Shown: positions 1 through 12,245 of the stretch, piece after piece | Position numbering within the stretch: position 1 is the stretch's first letter | How the letters are laid out: every line of letters begins with the position of its first letter | Assembly: GCA_902582735.1 (NCBI GenBank) | Contig: CACHTB010000002.1 | Location: forward strand, 1-64,000 | Reading direction: 5' to 3' | Length of the DNA: 64,000 bases | Source of the DNA: an uncultured Pelagibacteraceae bacterium | GTDB lineage: Bacteria > Pseudomonadota > Alphaproteobacteria > Pelagibacterales > Pelagibacteraceae | The notes under the pieces: generated by a model | The model's database searches: none | Seen by the model: only the letters and a program-made list of their open reading frames with translations | Told to the model about the DNA's origin: nothing | Position numbers and translations under genes: made by a program

Positions 1-1
1 T

Positions 2-2455
2 AGAAAAGACAAAAAAAAATTTTACTGCCTTGAAATGTTTCCTTACCCATCAGGCAAAATTCACATGGGTCATGTGAGAAATTATACAATTGGTGATGTT
101 CTTTCGCGATATAAATCTCTTGAAGGATATAACGTCTTACATCCTATGGGTTGGGATTCTTTTGGTTTACCAGCTGAAAATGCAGCTAAACAGAATAATT
201 TAGATCCTAAAGAGTGGACTGAGAAAAATATATCAGTCATGAAATCTCAATTAAAAAAATTAGGTCTTTCGATAGATTGGGATCGAGAAATTTCTACATG
301 TAGTGAAGATTATTATAAACATCAACAGATGTTTTTTTTAGAACTTTATGAAAAAGGGTTAGTTTATAGAAAAGAAAACTTTGTTAATTGGGATCCTGTT
401 GATCAAACTGTTTTAGCAAATGAACAAGTAATTGACGGTAAGGGCTGGAGATCAGGAGCTGTCGTTCAAAGAAAGAAACTAAACCAATGGTTTTTTAATA
501 TTTCAAAGTTTTCAGATGATTTATTAGAAGGACTTAATGAATTAAAAAATTGGCCAAATAAAGTTAAGATAATGCAACAAAATTGGATTGGAAAATCTTT
601 TGGTTGTGAACTTAATTTTAAGATAGAGGGTGATTTGCCAGTTAAAGAGATAAAATGTTTTACTACAAGACCAGATACATTGTTTGGCTTTTCTTTTTTG
701 GCTCTTTCGCCAGATCATCCAATATCTAAACATTACGAGAATGATCCAGATTTTATAAAATTTAAAGATGAATGCTCAAAGACAGGTACTACAGAGGAAT
801 CTTTGGCATTGGCTGAAAAGATAGGTTTTAAAACTAATTTGAGAGCAATTAATCCCTTCGAGGAAAACGAAAAAGTGCCAGTTTACTTTGCAAATTTTGT
901 GCTAATGGATTATGGATTTGGTGCAGTCTTTGGTTGTCCTGGTCACGACCAAAGAGATTTTGATTTTGCTAAAAAATATAACCTTAATATAAAAACAGTC
1001 GTCAGACCTAAAGATCAGGAAAATTTTGAGGTAAAAACAGAAGCATTTCCCGGCGAAGGCATAATAATAAACTCAGAATTTTTGAATGGTCTCAAAGCAC
1101 CAGACCAATCGGTAGTAAAAGCCATTGAAATTTTAAAGGAAAGAAAAATTGGAATAGAAAAAATTAATTTTAGATTAAAAGATTGGGGTGTCTCAAGGCA
1201 GAGATACTGGGGGTGTCCTATTCCTATTGCGTATGATGAAAAAGGTGAAATTAAAACAATTCCAAAAGATCAACTACCAGTAAGACTTCCAAAAAAAATT
1301 AATCTTAATTGTAAAGGCAATCCATTAGAACAAAATAAAAATTGGAAGAATGTAAATATAGATGGAAAAAAGTGTTACAGAGAGACGGATACATTGGATA
1401 CGTTTGTAGACTCATCCTGGTATTTTTTAAGATTTTGTTCACCTAAAAATGATAAATATAGTTTTAATTTAGACGAGATAAATTATTGGATGCCAGTAGA
1501 TCAATATATTGGTGGTGTAGAACACGCAATACTCCATCTGCTATATTCAAGATTTTTTATGAGATCTATAGCTTACAATAATAATAAATTTAAATTTAAA
1601 GAACCATTTAAGGGACTCTTTACGCAAGGGATGGTTTGCCATGAAACTTACAAAGATGAAAATAATAATTGGCTAAGCCCAGATGAGGTAGAATTAAAAG
1701 GAAAAAATTATTTCTTAAAAAAAAACTCAACATCAAAAGTAATAGTTGGTCCATCTGAATCGATGTCAAAATCAAAAAGAAATGTGATAGACCCAGAAAA
1801 TATCATTAACACTTATGGTGCAGATGCTGTAAGATTTTTTATACTTTCAGATAGTCCTCCTGAAAAAGATGTTCAGTGGTCTGATCAGGCAATGTTATCT
1901 TCTTATAAGTTTGTACAAAAATTTTGGGGGCTACATCAGAAAATTAAAAACAATATTAAAGAGAATCATAACGGTAAAGAAGATATAGTTTTAAAAAAAT
2001 TTACTAATCAACTGATAGATAAAATAACTCAAAATCTTAACAACTTTAGCTATAACGTTATAATAGCAAACATGCATGAGACTTATAATTTTCTAATTAA
2101 ACATCTTGATAAAAAATCAAACTCGTATGATCTAAATGAATGTTATAAAAAAATTTTAATTATATTTACCCCAATTTTGCCACATCTAATAAACGAGTGT
2201 TTAAGAGAAATGAATTATGGTAAAAATAATCTATGGCCAAAAACTGAGAAAAAGTATTTGGAAAAAACGAATATAGATTATGTGATTCAAATAAATGGCA
2301 AAAAAAGATCATTAATAAATGCCGGAAAAGATCTAAATCAAGATTTATTATTTGAGCTTGTTAAAAAAGATAAATTGTTAGATAAATATTTGAAAAATTT
2401 ATTAGTGAAGAAAGTAATTTTTGTAAAAAATAGATTAATGAACATATTGGTATGA
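2..2455 (+). CDS. leuS: Leucyl-tRNA synthetase, 5' end truncated by window edge
   Basis: Frame open from base 2 ([33 protein letters not shown]), HMGH class I signature, [11 protein letters not shown] (KMSKS) motif, CP1 editing region. Confidence 0.97.
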   Translation, partial: RKDKKKFYCLEMFPYPSGKIHMGHVRNYTIGDVLSRYKSLEGYNVLHPMGWDSFGLPAENAAKQNNLDPKEWTEKNISVMKSQLKKLGLSIDWDREISTCSEDYYKHQQMFFLELYEKGLVYRKENFVNWDPVDQTVLANEQVIDGKGWRSGAVVQRKKLNQWFFNISKFSDDLLEGLNELKNWPNKVKIMQQNWIGKSFGCELNFKIEGDLPVKEIKCFTTRPDTLFGFSFLALSPDHPISKHYENDPDFIKFKDECSKTGTTEESLALAEKIGFKTNLRAINPFEENEKVPVYFANFVLMDYGFGAVFGCPGHDQRDFDFAKKYNLNIKTVVRPKDQENFEVKTEAFPGEGIIINSEFLNGLKAPDQSVVKAIEILKERKIGIEKINFRLKDWGVSRQRYWGCPIPIAYDEKGEIKTIPKDQLPVRLPKKINLNCKGNPLEQNKNWKNVNIDGKKCYRETDTLDTFVDSSWYFLRFCSPKNDKYSFNLDEINYWMPVDQYIGGVEHAILHLLYSRFFMRSIAYNNNKFKFKEPFKGLFTQGMVCHETYKDENNNWLSPDEVELKGKNYFLKKNSTSKVIVGPSESMSKSKRNVIDPENIINTYGADAVRFFILSDSPPEKDVQWSDQAMLSSYKFVQKFWGLHQKIKNNIKENHNGKEDIVLKKFTNQLIDKITQNLNNFSYNVIIANMHETYNFLIKHLDKKSNSYDLNECYKKILIIFTPILPHLINECLREMNYGKNNLWPKTEKKYLEKTNIDYVIQINGKKRSLINAGKDLNQDLLFELVKKDKLLDKYLKNLLVKKVIFVKNRLMNILV

Positions 2456-2934
2456 CAAGAAGTAAATTAAATTTAGTTTATTTACTTATTTTATTGTTTG
2501 CAAGTGGGTGTGGATATAAACCAATATTAGTTGGAACAGACTATGACTTTTCTATCCAAGTTAATAACTCAAAGGGAGACAGTCAAATAAACTCTAGGAT
2601 TGAAAATAAATTAAAATCTCTAAGCGGAATTAATAGAACATTTAAAATAAATTTGGACTCGAATGAAACCAAAAATATTCTTTCCAAAGATTCAAAGGGA
2701 GATCCAACTATTTTGGAAATAGTTATAAATTTAAGTTATTTAATAACTGAAAATGGTAAAGTTTTAATCAATAGAAGTTTAAGTCAAAAATCAACTTATA
2801 ATAATATATTAGACAAATTTGAACTAAGTAAATCCGAGGATTTTTTGAGAGAAAATTTGGTAGAAAATCTGGTCTCTGATATAATTAATACTGCTTCAAG
2901 TTTAATACAAAATCCAATTATTAATGATAATTAA
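2452..2934 (+). CDS. lptE: LPS-assembly lipoprotein LptE-like
   Basis: Lipobox [14 protein letters not shown], ~160 aa, located between leuS and holA as in other proteobacteria. Confidence 0.75.
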   Translation: MTRSKLNLVYLLILLFASGCGYKPILVGTDYDFSIQVNNSKGDSQINSRIENKLKSLSGINRTFKINLDSNETKNILSKDSKGDPTILEIVINLSYLITENGKVLINRSLSQKSTYNNILDKFELSKSEDFLRENLVENLVSDIINTASSLIQNPIINDN

Positions 2935-3898
2935 ATCTTTTGAGGTAAATAAAGTAAAATTTTCAAACTTTAAATCGATTCTTTTATACGGTCTGAATAA
3001 GGGTTTTAAGGAAGAAGTAATAAAATCCTATATTTTGCCAGGGTTTTCAGGAGAAATATTACGTTATGAGGAATCAGAAGTTTTAGATAACAAAGACACA
3101 ATACTTGAAGGTTTAATTAATGGATCATTATTTAATGAGGTGAAGCTTATGATAATATCGAGATCTTCCAATAAAATACTTGATTTTATAGAGGAATTTT
3201 TAGAAAGAAACATATCAAATGTTCAAATAGTAATAAATTCTGAAAATTTAGATAAAAAATCAAAGCTAAGAAGTTTGTTTGAGAAAGATAAAAAATTAGT
3301 TTGTATACCTTTTTATGAGGACAACAATCAAAATCTAAATAATTTTGCAATTAATTTTATAAGAGAAAAAAATATAAAAATTTCACAAGAGACCGTAAAT
3401 TTAATTGTTGAAAGAGCGCGTGGAGATAGAGGTAATTTAAATAATGAACTTCAAAAGTTAGAATCTCTATCCCAAACAAGAAAAAAAATCTCACAAGAAG
3501 ATATATTTAATTTAACAAATCTTTCGGAGGATTATGGAATATTTGAACTCGTAGATAATTATTTGGCGAAAAATAAGATTAAAGTTTCAAGAATTCTTAA
3601 TGAAAATAATTTTGTAAATGATGATTGCATTTTAATACTAAGAACATTGCTCAATAGATCAAAAAGGCTTTTAAAATTAAAGAATATTCAAAAAGAAAAA
3701 GATAATATTGATGAAGTAATTTCATCTTATAAACCCTCAATATTTTGGAAAGAAAAAGATTTAGTTAAACAACAAATTGAAAATTGGTCTGAAAAAGAGA
3801 TTAAAGAAAAAATTTATCAAATATCCAATTTAGAGATTTTAACCAAGAAAAATACATCCTCAATTAATCTTGTATCAGATTTAATCAGCAATTTTTAA
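2924..3898 (+). CDS. holA: DNA polymerase III delta subunit
   Basis: Position after leuS-lptE; HolA-like features (LLYGLNKGF, GDRGNLNNELQKLE). Confidence 0.85.
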   Translation: MIIKSFEVNKVKFSNFKSILLYGLNKGFKEEVIKSYILPGFSGEILRYEESEVLDNKDTILEGLINGSLFNEVKLMIISRSSNKILDFIEEFLERNISNVQIVINSENLDKKSKLRSLFEKDKKLVCIPFYEDNNQNLNNFAINFIREKNIKISQETVNLIVERARGDRGNLNNELQKLESLSQTRKKISQEDIFNLTNLSEDYGIFELVDNYLAKNKIKVSRILNENNFVNDDCILILRTLLNRSKRLLKLKNIQKEKDNIDEVISSYKPSIFWKEKDLVKQQIENWSEKEIKEKIYQISNLEILTKKNTSSINLVSDLISNF

Positions 3899-4743
3899 TA
3901 GTTTTCTTTTATTATTTTGATTAATCGATCAAGTTGATCAACACCCTTATACTCAAAAATTAAAGTACCAGTGTTATTTTTTTTATTATTTAAAAATACT
4001 TTCATTCCAATTTTATAACTTAACTGATTTTCAATATCTATTGAATTTGGATCCTTAGACTTAATTGAACTTTTATTACTTTTAAATAATCTAGCAAGAG
4101 CTTCTGCTTGTCTAACCGATAATTTTTTTTTGATTATTTTCTCAGCTAATAACTCAGAATTATCTAATCCAACTAAAATCTTGGCATGGCCCGGGGATAT
4201 TTTGTCATTGATAATATGCTCAATCACCTTAGCTGGAAGACTTAATAATCTTATGCAGTTAGATATATGAGCTCTGCTTTTTCCAATAAATTTCGCAACT
4301 TTGTCTTGGTCATAATTAAATTCATTAATTAATCTTCGATATCCCTCTGCTTCCTCAATAGGGTTAAGATCTTTTCTTTGAACATTTTCAATAATTGCAA
4401 ATTCAAGAGACTTGAGATTGTCTACATTAAGAATTACTGCTGGAACTTCGTGCAAGCCAGCATTTTGGGCTGCTTGCCATCTTCTTTCTCCTGCTATCAA
4501 TTCATATTTTTCATTGCTATTTTCTGATGCTCTTACAATTATTGGCTGAATAATTCCTCTTTCACGAATTGATGCTGTGAGTTCTTCTAAGCTATTTTTG
4601 TCAAAGTTTTTTCTTGGTTGATATTTATTTGGAATAATAGAACTTATAGATATTTTATTGCTTGTAATCTTTACATCACTATCTCCGATCAGGGATGATA
4701 AGCCTCTTCCTAATCCTTTTTTATTTTTAAACGGATTTATCAT
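3895..4743 (-). CDS. parB: Chromosome partitioning protein ParB
   Basis: KKGLGRGLSSLIGD N-terminus, PNKYQPRKNFD, ELIAGERRWQAA, IIENVQRKDLNPIEEAEGY. Confidence 0.97.
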   Translation of the reverse strand: MINPFKNKKGLGRGLSSLIGDSDVKITSNKISISSIIPNKYQPRKNFDKNSLEELTASIRERGIIQPIIVRASENSNEKYELIAGERRWQAAQNAGLHEVPAVILNVDNLKSLEFAIIENVQRKDLNPIEEAEGYRRLINEFNYDQDKVAKFIGKSRAHISNCIRLLSLPAKVIEHIINDKISPGHAKILVGLDNSELLAEKIIKKKLSVRQAEALARLFKSNKSSIKSKDPNSIDIENQLSYKIGMKVFLNNKKNNTGTLIFEYKGVDQLDRLIKIIKENY

Positions 4744-5540
4744 GCAGCAGTCTCGATTTCTTTTTCTTGTTCTAAAAATTCTTCAGTGAAACTAAAATAC
4801 GCTTTACTGCCTGAACAAAGCTTATCGTAGATTAATACTGGAACTCCATGAGAGGGTGCCTCTGATAACCTTACATTTCTCGGCACTGCAGTATTGTAAA
4901 CTTTTTCTTTAAAAAAATTTCTTGCTTCCGTCTCAACCTGACTGGACAACTTATTTCTCTTATCATACATTGTAAGGAGGATGCCTCTTATCTCGAGGAT
5001 AGGATTTAAATTCAATTTAATCCTTTCAATAGTTTTCATTAATTGAGTTAGGCCCTCTAAGGCGAAAAACTCCGTCTGAAGCGGCACTACCAAAGCATCA
5101 GAGGCAACTAAGGCCATAATTGTGAGAAGACTAAGAGATGGAGGACAGTCAATTAGGATGTAATGATAGGATACTCTAGAATCATTTAAAATAGAGGCTA
5201 ATTCGTCTTTTAATTTAAATGCTCTTCGGTTGTCACCAGCAGTTTCAACCTCAAGTCCTGATAAATCTACGTTAGAAGTTATAATATCTAAGTTTTTAAA
5301 TTCAGTTTTCTGTATCACGTCAGATATTTTTTTGTTTCCATTTAAAACATTATAAATTGTATTATCAGATGTACCTGAGTTGAATAATCCAAGACCTGTT
5401 GTGGCATTTCCTTGTGGGTCAAGGTCAATCACAAGAATTCTTTTTTCTTTGAGAGACAAACCAGCTGCCAAATTAATAATTGTAGTTGTCTTCCCCACTC
5501 CACCTTTTTGATTTATGACTGAAATAATTTTTCTATTCAT
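4740..5540 (-). CDS. parA: Chromosome partitioning ATPase ParA
   Basis: Deviant Walker A INQKGGVGKTTT, IDLDPQGNATTGLG. Confidence 0.97.
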   Translation of the reverse strand: MNRKIISVINQKGGVGKTTTIINLAAGLSLKEKRILVIDLDPQGNATTGLGLFNSGTSDNTIYNVLNGNKKISDVIQKTEFKNLDIITSNVDLSGLEVETAGDNRRAFKLKDELASILNDSRVSYHYILIDCPPSLSLLTIMALVASDALVVPLQTEFFALEGLTQLMKTIERIKLNLNPILEIRGILLTMYDKRNKLSSQVETEARNFFKEKVYNTAVPRNVRLSEAPSHGVPVLIYDKLCSGSKAYFSFTEEFLEQEKEIETAA

Positions 5541-6174
5541 ATTTTTTAAGATTTGATATTTTCACAATGATGGACTCGTCGTTGGTTAGACTTTTCCTCT
5601 CTTCATAATCAAATTTCCAATTTTTCATTGCATCTTTTAAAATCTTTTTTCCACTTTTTCCTAAAAATAAAATTATATATTTAAAATTTTTAAAATTAGT
5701 TTTCGCAATTTCAAAAATTACTGGCAAAGGTTTAAAGGCCCGTGAAATTATAACGTCTGTAATTAAATTTTTTTCATTAAAAATATTTTTTTGATAAATT
5801 TCCGCATCCAGTTTAAATTTTTTGGACATTTCTCTTAAGAAATTACTTTTATGATAACTTTTTTCATAAAAAATCACTTTAAATTTAGTTTTTTTCGAAC
5901 TCATAATAATACCTAAGACAATTCCTGGTAAACCAGCCCCTGACCCTAGGTCGGTACACGTATTAATATCATTTTTGTCAATAAAATCAATAGTTTGCAT
6001 ACTATCAGCAATATGCCTTGATTTTATTGATTTTTCTGTACTTTTGCTAATTAAATTTATTTCCCTATTTTTCAAAATTATGTCTTTTGAATATTCATCT
6101 AACCTTTCGAATGTTTCACGTGAAACATCTAAATTAAATTTTGGGACTTTTTTTAAAAAATACGAATCAATCAA
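5533..6174 (-). CDS. rsmG: 16S rRNA (guanine527-N7)-methyltransferase RsmG (GidB)
   Basis: [13 protein letters not shown] and [13 protein letters not shown] motifs, parA-adjacent. Confidence 0.95.
   Translation of the reverse strand: MIDSYFLKKVPKFNLDVSRETFERLDEYSKDIILKNREINLISKSTEKSIKSRHIADSMQTIDFIDKNDINTCTDLGSGAGLPGIVLGIIMSSKKTKFKVIFYEKSYHKSNFLREMSKKFKLDAEIYQKNIFNEKNLITDVIISRAFKPLPVIFEIAKTNFKNFKYIILFLGKSGKKILKDAMKNWKFDYEERKSLTNDESIIVKISNLKKYE
6112..6127. promoter_or_regulatory. parS site (perfect TGTTTCACGTGAAACA) inside rsmG
   Basis: Exact 16-bp palindrome read directly; adjacent parAB. Confidence 0.95.
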
Positions 6175-8042
6175 GCTATATGCTTAATAGACTTTCTTTT
6201 AAGATGAGACAATAAAATATATACAGCTGCAGGCGTTATCCCGTCTATCCTAAGGGCTTGACCCATTGTTTTCGGCCTTATTTTCTTAAATTTTGATTTA
6301 ACCTCATTTGAAAGTCCTGAGAAATTGTCATAATTAATATTATCTGGGATAATTAAATTTTCGTCTCTTTTAAAAGCTAAAATATCAGCTTTTTGCTTCT
6401 TCAAATAACCTTTGTAATGAGAGTTTATCTCTAATTGCTCATCTATTTCACGTGAAACACAAGGTATTTCTGGCCAAATTTCCCTTATTTTACACATATT
6501 AACTGATTTTTGACCTAATATTTGGAATGCAGTTCTACTAATTCCGTCCTTTGCAATATTAATACCATAATTTTCAACTTTTGATGGGGTAATTTGTAAT
6601 TTTGACATCTGATTCTCAATTTTTGTTAATTTAAAATGTTTTTCTTTAAATATTTTAGCTCTCTCTTTATAAACAAATCCCAAATCAATTCCTTTTTGAG
6701 TTAATCTAACATCTGCGTTATCTGACCTTAATGATAATCTATACTCAGCTCTTGAGGTAAACATTCTATATGGTTCCGCAACACCCTTTGTAACTAAATC
6801 ATCTATCATCACTCCAATATATGCATCTGATCTATCAAGTATAAAAGGTTCTTCGCCTTTAATAGATAGAGCAGAATTTATTCCAGCGATTAAGCCTTGA
6901 GCGGCAGCCTCTTCATATCCAGTTGTGCCATTTATTTGACCAGCAAGATAGAGATTTTTGATTTTTTTAGTCTCTAAAGTTAAGAATAGCTCCCTTGGAT
7001 CAATATAATCGTATTCAATAGCATACCCAGGCCTTAATATTTTAACACACTCTAAACCCTTGATTTTACTACATATTTCTTGCTGTATTTCTGACGGTAG
7101 TGAAGTTGAAATGCCATTTGGATATATAGTATTATCATTTAAGCCTTCTGGCTCCAAAAAAATTTGGTGCCGCTTCTTATCAGCAAATTTTTTTATTTTA
7201 TCCTCTATAGATGGACAATATCTTGGACCTACTCCTTGGATGCTACCAGAATACATAGCACTTCGCTGAATATTTTTGGAAATAATTTTATGAACTTCCT
7301 CATTGGTATAAGTCATTCTGCAAGAGATTTGTTTGTTTAAATTTTTTTTGGTTAAGAAAGAAAAAAAATATGGATCTTCGTCTGCATGCTGAGCTTCCAA
7401 ATTTTCAAAATTAATTGTTCGTGCATCTAATCTTGGTGGAGTTCCGGTTTTTAATCTACCAATTTTAAAATTAAACTTTTCTAATTGTTCACTTAAGCCT
7501 TTTGATGGTTTTTCGTCATATCTCCCTGCAGGGGTTTTTTTCTCTCCAATATGTATAAGACCATTTAAAAATGTGCCAGTTGTTAGAATTATCTTAGATG
7601 ATCTGATTTCTTTACCAGATTTAGTATTAAAGCCAATTATAGCATTATTTTTAAAGTTGAAGCTTATTACAGGATCAGAATAAATACTTAAATTACAGCA
7701 GTTTACAAGTTTTTCTTGCATAAATTTTTTGTATAATGATCTATCACTTTGTGTTCTAGGTCCTCTAACTGCGGGACCTCTACTTCTATTTAGGAGCCTA
7801 AATTGTATTCCTGATTTGTCTGCAACTTCTCCCATAACACCGTCTAAGGCATCTATTTCTCTAACCAAATGACCTTTACCAAGTCCACCAATTGCAGGGT
7901 TGCAGGACATTTCCCCTATAGTTTCAAACTTATGTGTGAATAAAGCAGTGTAAACTCCCAATCTTGCAGATGCTGCTGCCGCTTCACAGCCAGCATGACC
8001 ACCCCCGATAACCACTACATCAAACGATAACTCATTTTTCAT
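6171..8042 (-). CDS. mnmG: tRNA uridine-5-carboxymethylaminomethyl modification enzyme MnmG (GidA)
   Basis: [55 protein letters not shown]. Confidence 0.98.
   Translation of the reverse strand: MKNELSFDVVVIGGGHAGCEAAAASARLGVYTALFTHKFETIGEMSCNPAIGGLGKGHLVREIDALDGVMGEVADKSGIQFRLLNRSRGPAVRGPRTQSDRSLYKKFMQEKLVNCCNLSIYSDPVISFNFKNNAIIGFNTKSGKEIRSSKIILTTGTFLNGLIHIGEKKTPAGRYDEKPSKGLSEQLEKFNFKIGRLKTGTPPRLDARTINFENLEAQHADEDPYFFSFLTKKNLNKQISCRMTYTNEEVHKIISKNIQRSAMYSGSIQGVGPRYCPSIEDKIKKFADKKRHQIFLEPEGLNDNTIYPNGISTSLPSEIQQEICSKIKGLECVKILRPGYAIEYDYIDPRELFLTLETKKIKNLYLAGQINGTTGYEEAAAQGLIAGINSALSIKGEEPFILDRSDAYIGVMIDDLVTKGVAEPYRMFTSRAEYRLSLRSDNADVRLTQKGIDLGFVYKERAKIFKEKHFKLTKIENQMSKLQITPSKVENYGINIAKDGISRTAFQILGQKSVNMCKIREIWPEIPCVSREIDEQLEINSHYKGYLKKQKADILAFKRDENLIIPDNINYDNFSGLSNEVKSKFKKIRPKTMGQALRIDGITPAAVYILLSHLKRKSIKHIA
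6444..6459. promoter_or_regulatory. Second parS-like site (TATTTCACGTGAAACA, one mismatch) inside mnmG
   Basis: 15/16 match to the parS consensus, ~330 bp from the perfect site. Confidence 0.8.
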
Positions 8043-8118
8043 ACGTTTAATTTATTATCGTTATTAAATTTTACAAGATACTAGTTATTCCACTTTCTGG
8101 GGTTTTCTTGGTTGATAA

Positions 8119-9447
8119 CTATTTACCTATACAGAAATCGTTAAAGATAGATCCGAGAATTTCTTCGACATCTACTTTTCCAACTATTAATCCTAAATGT
8201 CTAACTGCTAATCTTAAATCTTCTGCGGCTTTATCAAATTCCTCTTCTGAATTTTTATCTTGAAAGGTTCTTAAATGATAAATGCATTTTTCAATATTAT
8301 CTCTGTGCCTACTTCTTGTGATTATAATATCGTTTGATGATATAAATTTATTTTCTAATTTTTTTTTTATTTCGTTAATAAGTAAATCAATATTTTTGTT
8401 TTCTTTTACCGATATAGATACTGGATTTAATTTTCTAATTTCTTCATTTATTTTATCATCAATATTATCCAATTTATTAACGACAATAATATTCTTATCT
8501 TGACCCAAAGGACTTAAAAAGCTTTTAAAATCGATACTTTTTGGCTCTAAGACTATGATATTTAAGTCTGCTTCATTTGCATTTTTTAGACTTAACTTTA
8601 TACCTTTTCTTTCTATTTCATCTTTAGAGTCTCTGATACCAGCTGTGTCAGATAAAATGACTGGATATCCATCCAAATTAAGATGTGTTTCTATAACATC
8701 TCTTGTCGTCCCAGCTATTTCAGACACAATTGCTACTTCACGGTTTGCTAGATAATTAAGGAGGGAAGATTTGCCTACATTTGTGGGACCAATTATGGAA
8801 ATTTTAAATCCTTCTCTAATTCTTTCTCCTACTCTTTGATCATCTAATAACTTCTCTAAATCAAATAATGCTTTAGTTGTATCTGCTTTTATTCCATCTA
8901 GGATTTCAATTGGCAGATCTTCATCTGGGAAGTCAATTTTAGCCTCTAACTTAGATAAAACTTTAATCAGTGTATGTCTTAGAGTTTCAAATATTTTAGA
9001 ACTTTTACCCTCCATAATTTTTATAGCTTGTAATCTCTGAATTTCAGTTTCTGATGAAATTAAGTCTGAAATACCCTCTGCTTTCAGTAAATCTATTTTT
9101 CCATTTTGGAAAGCGGTTTTCGTAAACTCTCCTGGAGATGCAAGTCTACAATTAGATACTTCTGAAATTGAACTTTGTATTGCTTCAATTACTGCTCTAC
9201 TACCATGTACATGGAATTCGGCCATATCTTCACCTGTGTAACTGTTTGGACCAGGAAACCATAAAAGTATACCTTCATCTATCAATTCATTATTTTTATT
9301 AATGAATTTTCTTAAAGTTGCCTCTTTAGGTTTAGGTAAAATAGAATTTGTGAGATGTTTAATAACGCTTATTGTTTCAGATCCAGAAACTCTAATAACT
9401 GCTACACCTGATAAACCTGGCCCTGAAGATAGAGCATAAAATGTCAT
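8119..9447 (-). CDS. mnmE: tRNA modification GTPase MnmE (TrmE)
   Basis: GPTNVGKSSLLN, DTAGIRD, C-terminal FCIGK. Confidence 0.98.
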   Translation of the reverse strand: MTFYALSSGPGLSGVAVIRVSGSETISVIKHLTNSILPKPKEATLRKFINKNNELIDEGILLWFPGPNSYTGEDMAEFHVHGSRAVIEAIQSSISEVSNCRLASPGEFTKTAFQNGKIDLLKAEGISDLISSETEIQRLQAIKIMEGKSSKIFETLRHTLIKVLSKLEAKIDFPDEDLPIEILDGIKADTTKALFDLEKLLDDQRVGERIREGFKISIIGPTNVGKSSLLNYLANREVAIVSEIAGTTRDVIETHLNLDGYPVILSDTAGIRDSKDEIERKGIKLSLKNANEADLNIIVLEPKSIDFKSFLSPLGQDKNIIVVNKLDNIDDKINEEIRKLNPVSISVKENKNIDLLINEIKKKLENKFISSNDIIITRSRHRDNIEKCIYHLRTFQDKNSEEEFDKAAEDLRLAVRHLGLIVGKVDVEEILGSIFNDFCIGK

Positions 9448-9483
9448 CCGAAAATTATATCAGTATTTTGGGAAAATAAATCC

Positions 9484-10755
9484 TTAAGATGGCTTATTCA
9501 TAGAATTAAAAAATTCAGCATTATTTTTAGTATCTTTTAATTTAGAATTTATAAACTCTATTGCATCCATTGAGCCCATTGGGGCAATAATTCTTCTTAA
9601 CACATTCATTTTTTGAAGATCATTTTTATCAAACAAAAGCTCTTCTCTTCTTGTGCCCGATTTAGTTATGTCTATTGCTGGAAATATTCTTTTTTCAGAT
9701 ATCTTTCTATCTAATATTGTTTCACTGTTACCAGTACCTTTAAATTCTTCGAATATGACTTCATCCATTCTGCTTCCAGTATCAATTAGTGCGGTTGCAA
9801 TAATTGTTAATGATCCACCTTCCTCAATATTTCTTGCGGCACCAAAAAATCTTTTTGGCCTTTGAAGTGCATTGGCATCTACACCTCCAGTTAAAACTTT
9901 TCCTGAACTTGGAACTACAGCGTTATAAGCTCGTCCAAGCCTTGTTATGGAATCTAATAAAATTACAACATCCTTTTTATGCTCAGTTAGTCTTTTAGCT
10001 TTTTCAATCACCATTTCAGCAACTGCAACGTGTCTTTGAGCGGGCTCATCAAATGTTGAGCTTATTACTTCTCCTTTAACAGTTCGTTGCATGTCAGTTA
10101 CCTCTTCGGGTCTTTCATCAATTAATAAAACCATTAAATAACACTCTGGGTGATTGGCTGTAATTGAGTTTGCTATACTTTGCAAAATCATCGTTTTACC
10201 AGCTTTTGGTGGGGATATAATCAATGATCTTTGTCCTTTTCCAATTGGACTAACGAGATCAATTAATCTTGGGGTTAAGTCTGGTTTTTTTTCAATTTTT
10301 GTTGTCTCGACTTCCATTCTAAATTGCTTGTTAGGGTAGAGTGGAGTTAAATTATCAAAAGCTATTTTGTGTTTAAATTTATCAGGTTCCTCGAAATTTA
10401 TTTTGGACACTTGCAATAAAGCAAAATATCTTTCACCTTCCTTTGGAGATCTTATTGGGCCTTCAACAGTATCGCCTGTTCTTAATCCAAACCTTCTAAT
10501 TTGGCTTGGGCTAACGTATATATCATCTGCACCTGGAAGATAATTAGACTCCATAGCTCGTAGAAAACCAAAACCATCCTGTAAAAGCTGCAAAACCCCT
10601 CCGCCGGTAATTTCTTCACCTTTTTCAGCCAATTTTTTTAATATGGCAAAGTAAATTTCTTGTCTTCTTAAAGTGCTAGCATTTTCGATGCCAAGCTTTT
10701 CAGCTTCGGTAATTAATTTCTCTGAGCTCTTTTCTTTTAATTCTTGTATGTTCAT
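9484..10755 (-). CDS. rho: Transcription termination factor Rho
   Basis: [38 protein letters not shown]. Confidence 0.98.
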   Translation of the reverse strand: MNIQELKEKSSEKLITEAEKLGIENASTLRRQEIYFAILKKLAEKGEEITGGGVLQLLQDGFGFLRAMESNYLPGADDIYVSPSQIRRFGLRTGDTVEGPIRSPKEGERYFALLQVSKINFEEPDKFKHKIAFDNLTPLYPNKQFRMEVETTKIEKKPDLTPRLIDLVSPIGKGQRSLIISPPKAGKTMILQSIANSITANHPECYLMVLLIDERPEEVTDMQRTVKGEVISSTFDEPAQRHVAVAEMVIEKAKRLTEHKKDVVILLDSITRLGRAYNAVVPSSGKVLTGGVDANALQRPKRFFGAARNIEEGGSLTIIATALIDTGSRMDEVIFEEFKGTGNSETILDRKISEKRIFPAIDITKSGTRREELLFDKNDLQKMNVLRRIIAPMGSMDAIEFINSKLKDTKNNAEFFNSMNKPS

Positions 10756-10816
10756 AATTGTGGGGAGGTTGTTTATTGATGAGTTAAATATATATATTAA
10801 GTCTCAAATTTCAAGG

Positions 10817-11251
10817 CTAGATGGGTTTAAATATTACAATAAATACTATTAAAATTAACAGTATTGTTGGAATTTCGTTAATTATTCTAAAGAATCTAGA
10901 GGATTTTGAGTTTGAACCATCTCTAAGAGAAGTCAGACATTTTCCCAAATACTCATGATAGACCGTCAAAATTATTACAAAAAAAATTTTTAATTGAAGC
11001 CAAAGTTGTGAGAAAGACTCAAAACCTATTTCGTAAATTAATAGTATGCCGAAGAGCCAGGATATTAACATTGCTGGTCTCATAATATAAAAATAAAGCT
11101 TTCTCTCCATAGTCTCAAAAATTTCAGTGGTTTCTTTTTTTTGGTAATTTTCAACATGATAAACAAAAATTCTTGGCAAATACAACAATCCAGCCATCCA
11201 AGATATAACTGCTATTAAATGTACTGACTTAAATAACAAATAATAGTTCAT
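10817..11251 (-). CDS. hemJ: HemJ-type protoporphyrinogen oxidase (UPF0093 membrane protein)
   Basis: Small membrane protein, FKSVHLIAVISWMAGLLYLPRIFVYH, next to hemH/hemE. Confidence 0.9.
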   Translation of the reverse strand: MNYYLLFKSVHLIAVISWMAGLLYLPRIFVYHVENYQKKETTEIFETMERKLYFYIMRPAMLISWLFGILLIYEIGFESFSQLWLQLKIFFVIILTVYHEYLGKCLTSLRDGSNSKSSRFFRIINEIPTILLILIVFIVIFKPI

Positions 11252-11255
11252 AAAT

Positions 11256-12245
11256 TTATAAATTTTTATTTATAAGATGTTCTAGAAGCTTAATATGATC
11301 TTCGTTATCATTCAAACACGGTATCATATCAAAGTTTTTTCCCCCAGATTTTAAAAAACTCTCTTTACCTTGAATTGCGATTTCTTCTAAAGTCTCAACA
11401 CAATCTGATGCAAAACCAGGACAAATTACTAAGATATTATTTATATTGTTGCTCGGTAATTCTTCTAAAGTTTTATCAGTATAAGGTTTTAACCATTGTT
11501 CGGGACCGAACCTTGATTGGAAAGTTGTTCTTATCTTAACATCTTTGAACTTTTCTGAGATTAGTCTTGTGGTTTTATGACAGTAACAATGATAGGGATC
11601 ACCTTTATCAAAATATTTTTGTGGAATTCCATGGTAAGAAGCAATGATCAGGTCTGGTTTCCAATTAATCTCAGAAATTTTTTTATTTAATGAATTAACA
11701 AGTGCATCAATATAAAGTACCTCTGACTCATAATGTGGAACAATCTTTAAACTTGGTTGCCATCTCATATTCATAAGAGATCTGTATACTTCATCACATA
11801 CCGTTGCTGTTGTTGCTGCAGCATATTGTGGATATAAAGGAATAATTAAGAGATGTTCACAACCAGCTTTGTGTAGTTCATTTATTTTACTTTTTATACT
11901 TGGGTTTCCATATCTCATTGCATAATCAATTATAATTTTTTCATTTTTAATCAATTTGTCAATTTTTTCGGCCTGTAATTTTGTGTAGTATCTTAAAGGA
12001 GACATGTCATCTTTTTCCATCCAAATTTCTTTATATGCTTTTGCGGTTTTAGAGGGTCTAAATGTTAAGATGAAAACATTCAGAACGAATTTCCATAATA
12101 TCGGATTAACTTCTATAACTCTTCTATCAGAGAGAAATTCTTTAAGATACCTTCTTACATCAAACCAACTTGTGGATTCCGGGGTTCCAAGATTAATCAA
12201 TAAAACTCCAGTTTTTCCAAATTTGATTTTTGGGTGGTCTTCCAT
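11256..12245 (-). CDS. hemH: Ferrochelatase
   Basis: GVLLINLGTPES, SYHGIPQKYFDKGDPYHCYC, CPGFASDCVETLEEI. Confidence 0.97.
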   Translation of the reverse strand: MEDHPKIKFGKTGVLLINLGTPESTSWFDVRRYLKEFLSDRRVIEVNPILWKFVLNVFILTFRPSKTAKAYKEIWMEKDDMSPLRYYTKLQAEKIDKLIKNEKIIIDYAMRYGNPSIKSKINELHKAGCEHLLIIPLYPQYAAATTATVCDEVYRSLMNMRWQPSLKIVPHYESEVLYIDALVNSLNKKISEINWKPDLIIASYHGIPQKYFDKGDPYHCYCHKTTRLISEKFKDVKIRTTFQSRFGPEQWLKPYTDKTLEELPSNNINNILVICPGFASDCVETLEEIAIQGKESFLKSGGKNFDMIPCLNDNEDHIKLLEHLINKNL

